From: Allobosea sp.
GTDB taxonomy: Bacteria; Pseudomonadota; Alphaproteobacteria; Rhizobiales; Beijerinckiaceae
Length of the DNA: 64,000 nucleotides
Direction: 5' to 3'
NCBI RefSeq assembly: GCF_017308015.1
Contig: NZ_JAFKFW010000006.1
Coordinates: forward strand, 143,684 to 207,683
The notes under the pieces were generated by a model that searched no databases, had not been told where the DNA came from, and worked only from the letters and a program-made list of their open reading frames with translations. Positions 8,545-17,332 of this stretch are shown piece by piece. How positions within the stretch are numbered: the first letter of the stretch is position 1; every line of letters begins with the position of its first letter. The translations under genes were made by a program, and so were the position numbers.

Positions 8545-8569
8545 AGCGTCGGTTCGCCCGGCGCTTTTT
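8545..8569 (+). terminator. Rho-independent terminator of the original tRNA-Gly gene
   Basis: AGCGTCGG pairs with CCGGCGCT (one G-T pair) around a 5-base loop, followed by a run of T to 8569. It lies 28 bp after the CCA of the tRNA fragment, where the terminator of the intact tRNA gene would have been before integration. Confidence 0.65.
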
Positions 8570-8623
8570 GCTTTTCGGGCCTTATGCCGGGATTTCCCGG
8601 GGTGCCATCGGCTTTCGAACGCG

Positions 8624-8644
8624 AAAGGGCGCCGACTGGCGCCC
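8624..8644 (-). terminator. Terminator-like hairpin after the minus-strand MFS gene
   Basis: GGGCGCC (8627-8633) and GGCGCCC (8638-8644) form a perfect 7-bp stem with a 4-base loop. On the minus strand it is followed by TTT. It lies about 30 bp after the stop of the MFS gene at 8676. Confidence 0.5.
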
Positions 8645-8675
8645 TCAGCATCTGTGTCCGAAGCTTTCGTCCGGC

Positions 8676-9905
8676 TCAGGTCAGTTCCGCGCCGCGCTTC
8701 TCCGGGATGAGGAGCCACATGGCGAGGAGATCGAGGATGTAGAGTGTGGCCAGCAGGGCGATGGCGGTCTGGAAACCGTAGGCCGCTGCGATCGCACCCA
8801 CCACGACGGGGCCGAAGCCGCCCACGCCGCGGCCGATGTTGAACAACACGTTCTGTGCGGTGGCGCGCGCCGCCGTCGGGAACAGCTCGCTGATCAGCGC
8901 GCCATAGCCGCCGAGCATGCCGTTGACGAAGAAGCCCATGACGGCGCCGCCGACCAGCAGCTGGAATGGGTCGGTCAGGCGCGAATAGACCATTACCATC
9001 ACGGCGGCGCCGATCATGTAGCCGAAGAAGGCCGGACGGCGGCCGATCCGGTCGGCGATATGGCCGAACGCGAAGATGCCGAGCGCCATGCCGCCGATGG
9101 TCACCGCCGTCCACACCGCCGACTGGGTGAGCTGGAAGCCGAACCGCGTGGCGAGATAGTTCGGCAGCCAGATCATCACGCCGTAATAGCCGAAGTTCTG
9201 GACCGAGCAGAGGATGACCATGCCGAGGCTGAGCCTGGCGGTCTCGCGATCCTTGACCAGCAGGCCAAGCGCCGATTCCTTCGGCCGGTCCTTGGACCGG
9301 GCGACGAAGACCTCGGGCTCGTGCAGGGAGTGGCGAATGAAATAGGCCGCGACCGCCGGCAGGATGCCGATGGCGAACATGCCGCGCCAGCCGATCGAGG
9401 GCAGCAGCAGCGGGGTGGCGAGCGCCGCGGCGAGCACGCCGACCTGCCAGCCGAGCCCGACATAGGAGGAGGCGCGCGCGCGCTTCGAGGCCGGCCAGGC
9501 CTCGGCAACCAGCGCCATGCCGATGCCGAACTCCCCGCCGAGGCCGAGGCCCGCGATGGTGCGGTAGATCAACAGGTCCCAGTAGCCCTGGGCCAGCGCG
9601 CACATCCCGGTGAAGACGGCGAAGAGGACGATGGTCCAGGTCAGGACGCGGACGCGGCCGATGCGATCGGACAGCATGCCGAAACCGATGCCGCCGAGCA
9701 CGGCACCGACCAGCGTGGCGGTGACGAGAGAGGCGGCCTGCGCCTGGCTGAGCTGCAGATCGGCCGAGATTGCGCGGAGCATGAAGCCGAGGATCAGCAG
9801 ATCGAATCCGTCCATCGCATAGCCGATCGCCGCGCCCCACAAGGCCTTGCGCGCCTTGCTGTCGACTTCGGTGGGTGCGGCGGCAGCCGCCTGAAGATCG
9901 CTCAT
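8676..9905 (-). CDS. MFS transporter, metabolite:H+ symporter (AAHS/SHS-like)
   Basis: This 409-residue protein has 12 predicted membrane segments. The first helix carries GYAMDGFDLLILGFML, the DGFD signature of aromatic-acid or carboxylate proton symporters, and the 2-3 loop reads GMLSDRIGRVRV. The start ATG at 9905 (MSDLQAAAAAP) has an AAGGGG ribosome site; an open frame continuing upstream to 10160 lacks family sequence. The 6-7 loop (about 195-220) is charged, as expected. It is the first full gene on the core side of the tRNA scar, and a simple hairpin terminator follows. The likely role is proton-coupled uptake of an organic or aromatic acid; the substrate is not determined. Confidence 0.88.
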   Translation of the reverse strand: MSDLQAAAAAPTEVDSKARKALWGAAIGYAMDGFDLLILGFMLRAISADLQLSQAQAASLVTATLVGAVLGGIGFGMLSDRIGRVRVLTWTIVLFAVFTGMCALAQGYWDLLIYRTIAGLGLGGEFGIGMALVAEAWPASKRARASSYVGLGWQVGVLAAALATPLLLPSIGWRGMFAIGILPAVAAYFIRHSLHEPEVFVARSKDRPKESALGLLVKDRETARLSLGMVILCSVQNFGYYGVMIWLPNYLATRFGFQLTQSAVWTAVTIGGMALGIFAFGHIADRIGRRPAFFGYMIGAAVMVMVYSRLTDPFQLLVGGAVMGFFVNGMLGGYGALISELFPTAARATAQNVLFNIGRGVGGFGPVVVGAIAAAYGFQTAIALLATLYILDLLAMWLLIPEKRGAELT

Positions 9906-10279
9906 GGTGAAAGCCCCTTGCTGCTGCTCCGGCCGAGTCCGTCGAGCAGAGATGCCGAGACGGCACGCCCGAATTCGGATCATTTCGCATCTCATGTGGC
10001 CTGAGCCGGCGCAATGATCGCCGGCAGCCGAGCCTGTGGATGTCGTGGGAAACGCTGCAACGGTCGTTTTTCGGTAACGCCAGAGGTATCCTGCGGTCCT
10101 GGCGGCGGCTGGAGCGGGCAGCTTGCAAAACAGGCTGCCGGCCGCGGTAAAAATCGCCACGCGAAGGGATTGACCTGCTGGGAAAGGGCGATCAGAAGAG
10201 GCCGTTTGCCAATTCGACCAGCCCCAGAGCCCTTGCCGTTCCCGGCGAGCGGCGTCGCTCAGCCCGGAGACACCGCGCC
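9906..10279. other. Divergent promoter region between the MFS gene and pyrE
   Basis: The 374-bp stretch holds no convincing gene. A possible -35 (TTGACC near 10170) lies before pyrE without a good -10. GC-rich inverted stretches (for example around 10136-10146, GCTGCCGGCCGCGG) may be leader structure but lack a clear terminator run, so I do not call an attenuator. Confidence 0.4.
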
Positions 10280-10993
10280 ATGTCCAACCTGTTCACCCCC
10301 ACCGACAGGACCGTGATCGCGCGTGAAGCGGCCAAGATGTTGCTCGAAATCAAGGCGGTGCATTTCTACAGCGACAAGCCATTCTTTTTTACCTCCGGCT
10401 GGGCGAGCCCGGTCTATATCGACTGCCGCAAGATCATCTCTTATCCGCGCCTGCGCTCGACCCTGATCGATTTCGCTGCGACGACGATCGTGCGTGACAT
10501 CGGCTACGAGTCGCTCGACATCATCGCCGGCGGCGAGACGGCGGGCATTCCCTTTGCCGCCTGGATCTCCGACCGCCTGTCGCTGCCGATGCAGTACGTT
10601 CGCAAGAAGCCGAAGGGCTTCGGGCGTAACGCCCAGATCGAGGGTTCGGTCGTCGAGGGTGCGCGCACGCTGCTGGTCGAGGATCTCGCCACCGACGGGC
10701 GCAGCAAGGTCAATTTCGCCGAGGCGCTGCGGAATGCCGGCGCCGACGTGCAGCACTGCTTCGTGCTGTTCTACTATGATATCTTCCCGAAGAGCCGCGA
10801 GCTGATGAACGAGATCGGCATCAATCTGCATTACCTCACGACCTGGTGGGATGTGCTCGCCGTCGCCAAGGAGAGCGGCCATTTCGAGCCGAAGATCCTG
10901 GCCGAGGTTGAGAGCTTCCTGAACGATCCGGCGACCTGGTCGGCCAAGCATGGCGGCATCTCCGCCTTCGGCGAGGAAAAGAAGCCGGCCTGA
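10280..10993 (+). CDS. pyrE: Orotate phosphoribosyltransferase
   Basis: The enzyme joins orotate to PRPP to make OMP in pyrimidine synthesis. The protein has 237 residues. The 13-residue PRPP loop is [13 protein letters not shown] at about residues 131-143, a family variant of VDDVITAGT. The orotate-site regions [16 protein letters not shown] and [14 protein letters not shown] are present, as is [17 protein letters not shown], the flexible-loop lysine region. The ATG at 10280 follows CGGAGACACCGCGCC, which holds a GGAG ribosome site. It stands alone, which is common for pyrE. The call is secure. Confidence 0.95.
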   Translation: MSNLFTPTDRTVIAREAAKMLLEIKAVHFYSDKPFFFTSGWASPVYIDCRKIISYPRLRSTLIDFAATTIVRDIGYESLDIIAGGETAGIPFAAWISDRLSLPMQYVRKKPKGFGRNAQIEGSVVEGARTLLVEDLATDGRSKVNFAEALRNAGADVQHCFVLFYYDIFPKSRELMNEIGINLHYLTTWWDVLAVAKESGHFEPKILAEVESFLNDPATWSAKHGGISAFGEEKKPA

Positions 10994-11144
10994 GCCGGCG
11001 CTTCATGGCCAGCAGCCCCGTCCGAGCGCGAGAGCGCCGGTTGCGTGACGGTGGCACGATGCTGAAGCGAGGCGATGGGAACAGCGTGGGAAGGGCCGGC
11101 CTGGCCGGCCCGCGCCCTGCTGCGGCTTCAGCGTGACAGCCGCC

Positions 11145-11648
11145 CTACGGCTTGACGGGGCGACTCGGTATCGCGTTGCTGCGCGCCTCGAGCGCCTTGC
11201 CGACGCGGCGCATCGCCTCGCCCGCGGCATCGCATTCCTCGTCGGTGAGGACCTGCATCATCGCCTCGATCTCGGCGACATGGATCGCCATTGCCTTGCG
11301 GGTGACCGCCTCGCCGGGGGGCGTCAGCCAGAGGCGGCGCAGGCGCCGGTCGGCCTCGTCGTTGCGGCGCTCGATCAGGCCGCGCTTCTCCAGCACGGGC
11401 AGCAGCATGCTCATCGCGCTGCGTCCGACCAGGAGCTTCTCGGCCAGCGCCTGCTGCGAGAGGCCGGGAACATGGAAGATGTTGGCGAGCACGTCGTAAT
11501 GCGCGAGCTGGATGCCGAGCGGCGCCAGCGACTCGGTCAGCACCTTCTCCCACATGTTATGGGCGCGGGCGATGGAGACCCAGTTGCGGAAGCGCGGCAG
11601 GTCCCAGGGCAGGGTCTGCGTCTCGGAGATCTCTTGCTTTTTGTTCAT
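11145..11648 (-). CDS. MarR-family transcriptional regulator
   Basis: This 167-residue winged-helix protein begins MNKKQEISETQTL. The recognition region LSQQALAEKLLVGRSAMSML (about 66-85) and wing (ERRNDEADRRLRRLWLT) match MarR. It is divergent from the hydrolase gene at 11694 with only 45 bp between the start codons. That gap holds two identical palindromes, one of which overlaps its own start codon, so it most likely represses both itself and the hydrolase gene. The ligand is unknown. Confidence 0.9.
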   Translation of the reverse strand: MNKKQEISETQTLPWDLPRFRNWVSIARAHNMWEKVLTESLAPLGIQLAHYDVLANIFHVPGLSQQALAEKLLVGRSAMSMLLPVLEKRGLIERRNDEADRRLRRLWLTPPGEAVTRKAMAIHVAEIEAMMQVLTDEECDAAGEAMRRVGKALEARSNAIPSRPVKP

Positions 11649-11676
11649 GGCTGAACATAATAGTTCAGCGTTGAAC
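11643..11676. promoter_or_regulatory. Two tandem GTTCA-N4-TGAAC operators for the MarR regulator
   Basis: GTTCA-TGGC-TGAAC lies at 11643-11656 and GTTCA-GCGT-TGAAC at 11663-11676, with the second starting exactly 20 bp after the first (two helical turns). The inner halves also form GCTGAAC-ATAATA-GTTCAGC (11650-11669). The sites fill the gap between the divergent MarR and hydrolase starts and overlap the MarR start codon. The pattern is seen directly; binding by the adjacent MarR protein is inferred. Confidence 0.7.
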
Positions 11677-11693
11677 AAAATCGGATCCTCGCC

Positions 11694-12584
11694 ATGAGCG
11701 CTTCCGCCCTCCGTTACATGCGCCCGCTGGTCCGGGCCGCGAGCCTCATAGCTCCGCGCACGACCGGTTGGCTGGCCTTCCGTCTCTTCTGTACCCCGCC
11801 GCGGCCGGCAAAGCGAAACGGAAACGGCAGGATGGGAGAACAGGCGCTGCCGGCAAGGCTCCGGCAAGCGAGCCCGCGCGCGATTCCTTTTCCGTGCGGG
11901 AGCGTGCAGGCCTATATCTTCGAACCCGAGGAGCAGGCGTCGATCCGGACGGTGCTGCTGGTCCATGGCTGGACGGGGGATGCGGCTTCGATGGCGGGCT
12001 TCGTCGAGCCGCTATTGGCCGAAGGCAACCGGGTCGTCGCCTTCGACCTGCCCGGCCATGGGGCTTCGACCGGACGCGAACTCAATCTTCCGCTCGGCGT
12101 CGCTAGCCTGGCTGCGGTATCGCGGGTATTCGGGCCGTTTCATGCGATCGTGACGCATTCCTTCGGTGGTGCGATCGCGCTGGCCGCGCTGGCGGGCTCG
12201 GTGCGGGGGCAGCCGGTGGTGAGCGCCGACAGGCTCGTGCTGATCGCCGCGCCGTCCTCGATCACCTGGATCACCCGGCAGTTCGGCCATGCCCTCGGCC
12301 TCGGCCAGCGCGGGCAGGCAGCACTGGAGCGGCGTATCCATGTCGTCGCCGGCAATCCGGTCGCGGCGTTCGAAGGGCCGCTTCAGCTCAAGGCGATCAG
12401 GCTGCCGACGCTGGTGATCCATGACCGGCAGGACCGCGAGCTCGGCTTCCAGCACGCTCAGGCGCTTGCCGAGGCCGGGTCGTTCGTCCGGCTGGAGGCA
12501 ACCGAAGGGTTGGGGCACCGCCGCATACTGCAGGCGCGGCCGGTTGCCGAGAGAGTCGCCCGCTTCGTTGTCGGAGAGGGCTAG
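11694..12584 (+). CDS. Alpha/beta-hydrolase
   Basis: This 296-residue serine hydrolase has an oxyanion-hole HGWTG after the strand VLLVHG (about 85-91). The nucleophile elbow THSFGG has S156 (T replaces the usual G of GxSxG), DRQD carries a likely acid, and GLGHRRIL near the C-terminus gives the catalytic His. The N-terminal 60 residues are basic and weakly hydrophobic. It is divergent from the MarR gene with shared operators, so it is probably induced when MarR binds a ligand, a common arrangement for detoxifying esterases. The substrate is unknown. Confidence 0.87.
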   Translation: MSASALRYMRPLVRAASLIAPRTTGWLAFRLFCTPPRPAKRNGNGRMGEQALPARLRQASPRAIPFPCGSVQAYIFEPEEQASIRTVLLVHGWTGDAASMAGFVEPLLAEGNRVVAFDLPGHGASTGRELNLPLGVASLAAVSRVFGPFHAIVTHSFGGAIALAALAGSVRGQPVVSADRLVLIAAPSSITWITRQFGHALGLGQRGQAALERRIHVVAGNPVAAFEGPLQLKAIRLPTLVIHDRQDRELGFQHAQALAEAGSFVRLEATEGLGHRRILQARPVAERVARFVVGEG

Positions 12585-12585
12585 C

Positions 12586-13650
12586 TCAGAGCCAGCCCAT
12601 CAATTCGCGCCGGACGACCTCGGCAATCACGTCGATGCCTTCTCGGGAATCGTTGAGGCAGGGCAGATAGGCGAATTTCTCGCCGCCATTGTGCAGGAAT
12701 ATCTCGCGGTTCTCGCCGTCGAGCTCTTCCAGCGTTTCCAGGCAATCGGCAGAAAAACCCGGTGCGACGATCGCCATCGACTTCTTCCCGGCCTGGGCCA
12801 GCGCCTTCACCGTCTCGTCGGTATAGGGTTGGAGCCATTCGTCCGGCCCGAAACGCGACTGGAAGGTCAACGGGAAACGCTCCTCGGCGAGGCCGAGCTC
12901 GGCGCGCAGCAGGCGCCAGGTCTTGACGCACTGGCAGTAATAGGGGTCGCCCTTCAGCAGGTTTTCCTGCGGCATGCCGTGGAAGGAGCAGAGAATGACC
13001 TCGGGCTCGAAGTCGAGCTTGGCGAGCGAGGCGCGCATCGAGGTGGCGAGCGCGCCGATATAAACGGGGTCGTCATGATAGGGCGGCGCGACGCGAACCG
13101 CCGGCTGCCAGCGCATTTCCATCAGCGCCCGGAAGGCATGGTCGCAGGCGGTCGCCGTCGTCGGCGCGGCATATTGCGGATAGAGCGGTACCAGGAGGAT
13201 GCGGTCGCAACCCTGGTCGAGCAGGGCTTTCAGCCGGCTCTTCACATCGGGGAAGCCGTAGCGCATCGCCCAGTCGAAGACGATGCGCTCGCCGGCGAGC
13301 GGCTTCAGACGTTCCGTGAGTTGCTCGGTCTGCGAGCGGGTGATCGTCTTGAGCGGACCCTCGTCGCGCTCGTTGTTCCAGATCGAGGCGTAATCCTTGC
13401 CCTTTCGGCCGGGGCGCGTCGACAGGATGATCAGGTTGAGAACCGGCCACCATTTCCAGCGCGGCTCCTCGATGACGCGGCGGTCGGAGAGGAACTCCTT
13501 GAGATAGGCGCGCATCGGCCAATAGCCGGTGCCCTCGGGCGTGCCGAGATTCAACAGCAGCACGCCGATACGCCCGTACCGCACCTTGGGATGATCCGGC
13601 GGCAGGGAAGCGGTCTCGCGGCTGGGCGCCGTGGCAATGTCAGCGGTCAT
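12586..13650 (-). CDS. hemH: Ferrochelatase
   Basis: The enzyme inserts Fe(II) into protoporphyrin IX at the last step of heme synthesis. The protein has 354 residues from the ATG at 13650 (MTADIATAPS); the open frame extends to 13959 but the extra N-terminus is not family-like. Landmarks are GVLLLNLGTPEG near the start, the metal-site histidine H224 in CSFHGMP, GDPYYCQC after it, and PGFSADCLETLEE with the active-site glutamate. It ends 1 bp from the convergent hydrolase stop. The call is secure. Confidence 0.95.
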   Translation of the reverse strand: MTADIATAPSRETASLPPDHPKVRYGRIGVLLLNLGTPEGTGYWPMRAYLKEFLSDRRVIEEPRWKWWPVLNLIILSTRPGRKGKDYASIWNNERDEGPLKTITRSQTEQLTERLKPLAGERIVFDWAMRYGFPDVKSRLKALLDQGCDRILLVPLYPQYAAPTTATACDHAFRALMEMRWQPAVRVAPPYHDDPVYIGALATSMRASLAKLDFEPEVILCSFHGMPQENLLKGDPYYCQCVKTWRLLRAELGLAEERFPLTFQSRFGPDEWLQPYTDETVKALAQAGKKSMAIVAPGFSADCLETLEELDGENREIFLHNGGEKFAYLPCLNDSREGIDVIAEVVRRELMGWL

Positions 13651-13831
13651 GAGCGCAGGCTCTCCTTGCCCCTGTGATTTAGACGAGTTCACGCTTTCGT
13701 CCAGCCTCGAAACCGTCCGAAAGGCGAGGTGCGACATTGCTGCCATCGCCTTTGTCGCCGCGTCTTCCTCTGGCCAGACGGCCACCACTCTTGCTAGTCT
13801 GGAGCGGTTCTCAGAACATAAGGCTCGCGCC

Positions 13832-15352
13832 ATGACGAAGCTCACCCGTCGCAAGGCCCTCGGCGTGCTGGCGGCCCCTGCGACGCTCGCCGCGACCGCG
13901 CCTGTGGCGATGGCCCAGCAGCCGGCGCCCAGCTTCACGCTGCTGCTCGTCAACGACATCTACAAAATGAGCGACGACAAGGGCCGCGGCGGCTTCGCGC
14001 GCGCCGCCGGCATCGCCAGGGCCGAGCGTGCGAAGGGCGTGCCGGTGCTGTTCTGCCATGCCGGCGACTGCTACTCGCCCTCGCTGATGTCGGGCTTCGA
14101 CCAGGGCGCGCATATCGTCGCGATGCAGAACAAGATGGGCCTCGACGTCTTCGTGCCCGGCAATCACGAGTTCGATTTCGGCAAGGAGAATTATCTCAAG
14201 CTGACGGCGGCGCAGGCTTATCCGACATTCGCGGCGAACCTGCGCGACGCCGCCGGCAATATCCTGCCGCATCACAGGGATTCGCAGATCTTCGAGCTTG
14301 GCGGCATCAAGGTGGGCGTCATCGGCGGGGCCTTCGATTCGACGCCGCAGATCTCTTTTCCCGGCGACCTGAAATTCTCCTCGACCATGGAGGCGCTGCG
14401 CCGTGAGGCCAAGGTGCTGAAGGGGCAGGGCGCCGACATCCTCGTCGCCGTCGTCCATGCCGACCGCGCGATGGATTACGAGATCGTCCGCTCGCGCGTG
14501 GTCGATATCGTGCTCACCGGCCACGACCATGACCTCGCCATCGCCTATGACGGCAAGGTGGTGATGGTCGAGTCGAACGAGGAGGGCAATTACGTTACCG
14601 CGATCGACATCGCCGTCAGCGTCAAGGGTGAAGGCGCGGCGCGGCAGGTTTCGTGGACCCCGACCTTTCGCGTCAATGATTCCCGATCGGCGACGCCGGA
14701 TCCGGACATCGCCGCCATCGCCAAGGGCTACGAGGCCGAGCTGTCGAAGGAGCTGGACGTCGATATTGCGACGCTCTCCGCCCCGCTCGATTCGCGCACT
14801 GGCGTCATCCGCACGCAGGAAACCGCGATCGGCAACCTGATCGCCGATGCGATCCGTGCCGCGACCGGTGCGCAGCTCGCCATCACCAATGCCGGCGGCA
14901 TCCGCGCCAACAAGCAATATGCCGCCGGGCAGAAGCTGACGCGCCGCGACGTGCTGAGCGAATTGCCCTTCGGTAATGCCACGGTCATGGTCGAAATCAC
15001 CGGCAAGGATGTGAAGGACGCGATCGAGAACGGTCTGCGTGATGCGCCGCAGGGCGCCGGACGCTTTGCGGTCGTGTCTGGGCTGACATTCGAAGCCGAT
15101 CTCAAGCAGCCACAAGGCTCTCGCGTCATCGCCGTCACGGTCGACGGCAAGCCGATCGATCCGTCCGCAAAATACACGGTTGCTTCGAACAATTTCCTGC
15201 TGGAGGGTGGCGACGGCTACACCGCGCTCGGCCGTGGCCGGACGCTGGTCGGTCTCACCGATGGCAAGCTGATGGCGAACGAAGTCATGGTCTATGTCCG
15301 CAAGCTTGGCACGGTCGATGCCAGGGTCGAAGGCCGGGCGGTCCTGAAGTGA
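13832..15352 (+). CDS. 5'-nucleotidase / 2',3'-cyclic phosphodiesterase family protein, exported
   Basis: This 506-residue periplasmic phosphoesterase should hydrolyse nucleotides or UDP-sugars. A Tat-like signal (TRRKALGVLAAP, cleavage near AMAQQ) covers residues 1-29. The N-terminal metallophosphatase domain has metal ligands in LVNDIYK, GDCYSP, GNHEFDFG, VVHAD and GHDHDLA. The C-terminal domain has ITNAGGIRAN and SNNFLLEGGDGY, the nucleotide-stacking region. The first ligand motif reads ND rather than the more common ND.HG. I chose the ATG at 13832 because the signal peptide starts there. Its stop overlaps the ung start (GTGA). Confidence 0.9.
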   Translation: MTKLTRRKALGVLAAPATLAATAPVAMAQQPAPSFTLLLVNDIYKMSDDKGRGGFARAAGIARAERAKGVPVLFCHAGDCYSPSLMSGFDQGAHIVAMQNKMGLDVFVPGNHEFDFGKENYLKLTAAQAYPTFAANLRDAAGNILPHHRDSQIFELGGIKVGVIGGAFDSTPQISFPGDLKFSSTMEALRREAKVLKGQGADILVAVVHADRAMDYEIVRSRVVDIVLTGHDHDLAIAYDGKVVMVESNEEGNYVTAIDIAVSVKGEGAARQVSWTPTFRVNDSRSATPDPDIAAIAKGYEAELSKELDVDIATLSAPLDSRTGVIRTQETAIGNLIADAIRAATGAQLAITNAGGIRANKQYAAGQKLTRRDVLSELPFGNATVMVEITGKDVKDAIENGLRDAPQGAGRFAVVSGLTFEADLKQPQGSRVIAVTVDGKPIDPSAKYTVASNNFLLEGGDGYTALGRGRTLVGLTDGKLMANEVMVYVRKLGTVDARVEGRAVLK

Positions 15353-16047
15353 GTTGCAGGGAGGCGCTCGCTGCTTTCCTGGCGAGCGGGAATTCGGCGG
15401 GCTGGCGCGAGCTGTCGGTCTTTGCAGCGGGCGGAGCCGCGGCGCGCGCCTGCGCCGCCGTCGATGCGGAGCGGGCGGCGGGGCATGTCGTGGCGCCGGC
15501 TCCTGAACGGGTCTTCGCCGCATTGGCGCTGACGCCGCTCCACATGGTCCGGGCGGTCATTCTCGGACAGGACCCCTATCCGACGCCGGGCCATGCCAAC
15601 GGGCTCGCCTTCTCCTATGTCGGCCCGCCACCCTTGCCGCGTTCCCTCGTCAATATCTACAAGGAGCGGACGGAAGATCTGGCCGAGCCCGCGCCAGCCG
15701 ACGGCGACCTGACGCGCTGGGCGAAGCAGGGCGTGCTGCTGCTCAACACGGCGCTGACCGTGCGCGAAGGAGCGAGCAAGGCCGGCTCGCATCTCTCGCT
15801 CGGCTGGGGGCTGGTGACCGATGCGGTGATCGCAGCTGTTTCGCGCCAGAGACCGCATGTCGTCTTCCTTCTCTGGGGCAATCCGGCGCAGGCAAAGCGG
15901 CCCTTGATCGACGAGAGCCGGCATCTGGTCATTGCCAGCGCTCATCCCTCGCCCTTGTCGGCGCGGCGGGGCTTTTTCGGCTCGAAGCCCTTCAGCCGGG
16001 CGAATGCCTGGCTGGATTGCCAGCAGGAGGAGCCGATCGCGTGGTGA
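15349..16047 (+). CDS. ung: Uracil-DNA glycosylase (family 1)
   Basis: This 232-residue enzyme removes uracil from DNA in base-excision repair. The catalytic water-activating aspartate is D75 in GQDPYPTPGHANGLAFS, and the DNA-intercalation loop is HPSPLSARRGFFGSKPFSRAN with H199. Both motifs are complete. It starts with GTG overlapping the previous stop, so it is translated with the nucleotidase. A role in nucleotide salvage plus repair is only suggested by this pairing. Confidence 0.96.
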   Translation: MSCREALAAFLASGNSAGWRELSVFAAGGAAARACAAVDAERAAGHVVAPAPERVFAALALTPLHMVRAVILGQDPYPTPGHANGLAFSYVGPPPLPRSLVNIYKERTEDLAEPAPADGDLTRWAKQGVLLLNTALTVREGASKAGSHLSLGWGLVTDAVIAAVSRQRPHVVFLLWGNPAQAKRPLIDESRHLVIASAHPSPLSARRGFFGSKPFSRANAWLDCQQEEPIAW

Positions 16048-16056
16048 CGCGCGGGT

Positions 16057-17289
16057 TCACCCCACCGGGCGCTCGTCGGCAATGACCTTGCCGTCGTTCG
16101 GCAACGCGCCGAGCGGCAGGATTTCCACGGCGCCCTTCAGCTTCGTCACCTGCTGCAAGGTCGAGGAGACCGCGTCGACGAAACCCGCGGGCTCGGCATA
16201 GATCTCGGCCTTCAGCGTCATCGTGTCGGTCTCGTTCGTGCGGCCGACGACGAGGCGCAGCTTGGCGATCTCGGCATGGCGCTTGGCGATCTCGGCGACC
16301 TGCTCGGGCCGGACGAACATGCCCTTGATCTTGGCGGCCTGGTCGGCGCGGCCCATCCAGCCCTTGATCCGGGTGTTGCTGCGTCCGCAGGCGCTCGCGC
16401 CGGGCAACACGGCGGTGAGGTCGCCGACGGCGAGCCTGATCTGGGGATGATGCGGGTCGAGATTGGTGATCACGACCTCGCCGACCTCGCCTTCCGGGAC
16501 GGGATCGCCGGTGCCCGGCCGGACGATCTCGACGATCAGGTTCTCGTTCAGCACCATGCCCTCGCGGGCCGGGGTCTCGTAGGCGATGACGCCGACATCG
16601 GCGGTGGCATAGAGCTGGTAGGCGTCGATGCCGCGCTCTCTGACCCAGGCCTGAAGCGAGGGCGGGAAGGCGGCGCCGGAGACGACGGCGCGCCTGATCG
16701 AGGAGATGTCGACGCCGCGTGTTTCGGCAGCCTCGATCAGGATCTTCAGGAAATCGGGCGTGCCGACATAGGCGCTCGGTCGGTAGGCGGTGATCACCTC
16801 CATCTGCTGTTCGATATTGCCGGGACCTGCGGGGATCACGGCGCAATGGAGTGCACGGGCGGCGGAATCCAGGATGAAGCCGCCGGGCGTCAGGTGATAG
16901 CTCAGCGTGTTCAGCACGATGTCGCCCGGCCGAAAGCCGGCGGCGTAGAGGCCGCGTGCCGCTCCCCAGCTATCGATCGCAGTGCCTTCGGGCTCGAAGA
17001 TCGGGCCGGGCGAGGTGAAGAGACGGCCGAAGGAGCCGGGCGCCTCCGCGACGAAGCCGCCGAAGGGCAGCGCCGCTTTCTGCAAGGCCGGGAGGTCCGC
17101 CTTGCGCAGGATCGGCAAGCGGGCCAGCGCCTTGCGGTCGGTGATGGTGGCGGGATCGATACCGGCGAGCCGTTCGGCATAGGCCGGTGCCTGCATGGCC
17201 GCGGCGAGCAGCTTCGGCAGGCGGGCGAAGAGATCGGCCTCGCGCGCGGCAGGCGAACAGGTTTCGAGCGCGTCGTGGTGCTCTGTCAT
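16057..17289 (-). CDS. Phenylacetate-CoA ligase family protein (AMP-forming)
   Basis: This 410-residue adenylate-forming enzyme should activate a carboxylic acid with ATP and CoA. The family regions include ARLPILRKADLPALQ near the N-terminus, LSYHLTPGGFILDSAARAL, YATADVGVIAYE (motif around residue 235) and the hinge-like GRADQAAKIKGMFVRPEQV. The usual TSGTTG-type phosphate loop is altered to LFTSPGPIFEPEG, which is typical for this PaaK-like subgroup. It is the last gene of the minus-strand Liv-type cluster, 43 bp after the ATPase. It probably activates the acid the transporter imports; aryl or acyl specificity cannot be told. Confidence 0.87.
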   Translation of the reverse strand: MTEHHDALETCSPAAREADLFARLPKLLAAAMQAPAYAERLAGIDPATITDRKALARLPILRKADLPALQKAALPFGGFVAEAPGSFGRLFTSPGPIFEPEGTAIDSWGAARGLYAAGFRPGDIVLNTLSYHLTPGGFILDSAARALHCAVIPAGPGNIEQQMEVITAYRPSAYVGTPDFLKILIEAAETRGVDISSIRRAVVSGAAFPPSLQAWVRERGIDAYQLYATADVGVIAYETPAREGMVLNENLIVEIVRPGTGDPVPEGEVGEVVITNLDPHHPQIRLAVGDLTAVLPGASACGRSNTRIKGWMGRADQAAKIKGMFVRPEQVAEIAKRHAEIAKLRLVVGRTNETDTMTLKAEIYAEPAGFVDAVSSTLQQVTKLKGAVEILPLGALPNDGKVIADERPVG

Positions 17290-17332
17290 GGCGGGGTCTC
17301 GTCTGTCGGGGGCGGTGCCGGATCGCTGGGGA

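Noticed and set aside
8313-8651. Minus-strand open frame with SGRRDSNPRPQ
   Set aside because: This string is the well-known translation of the antisense of a tRNA T arm. It overlaps the tRNA-Gly scar and its terminator and is not a gene.
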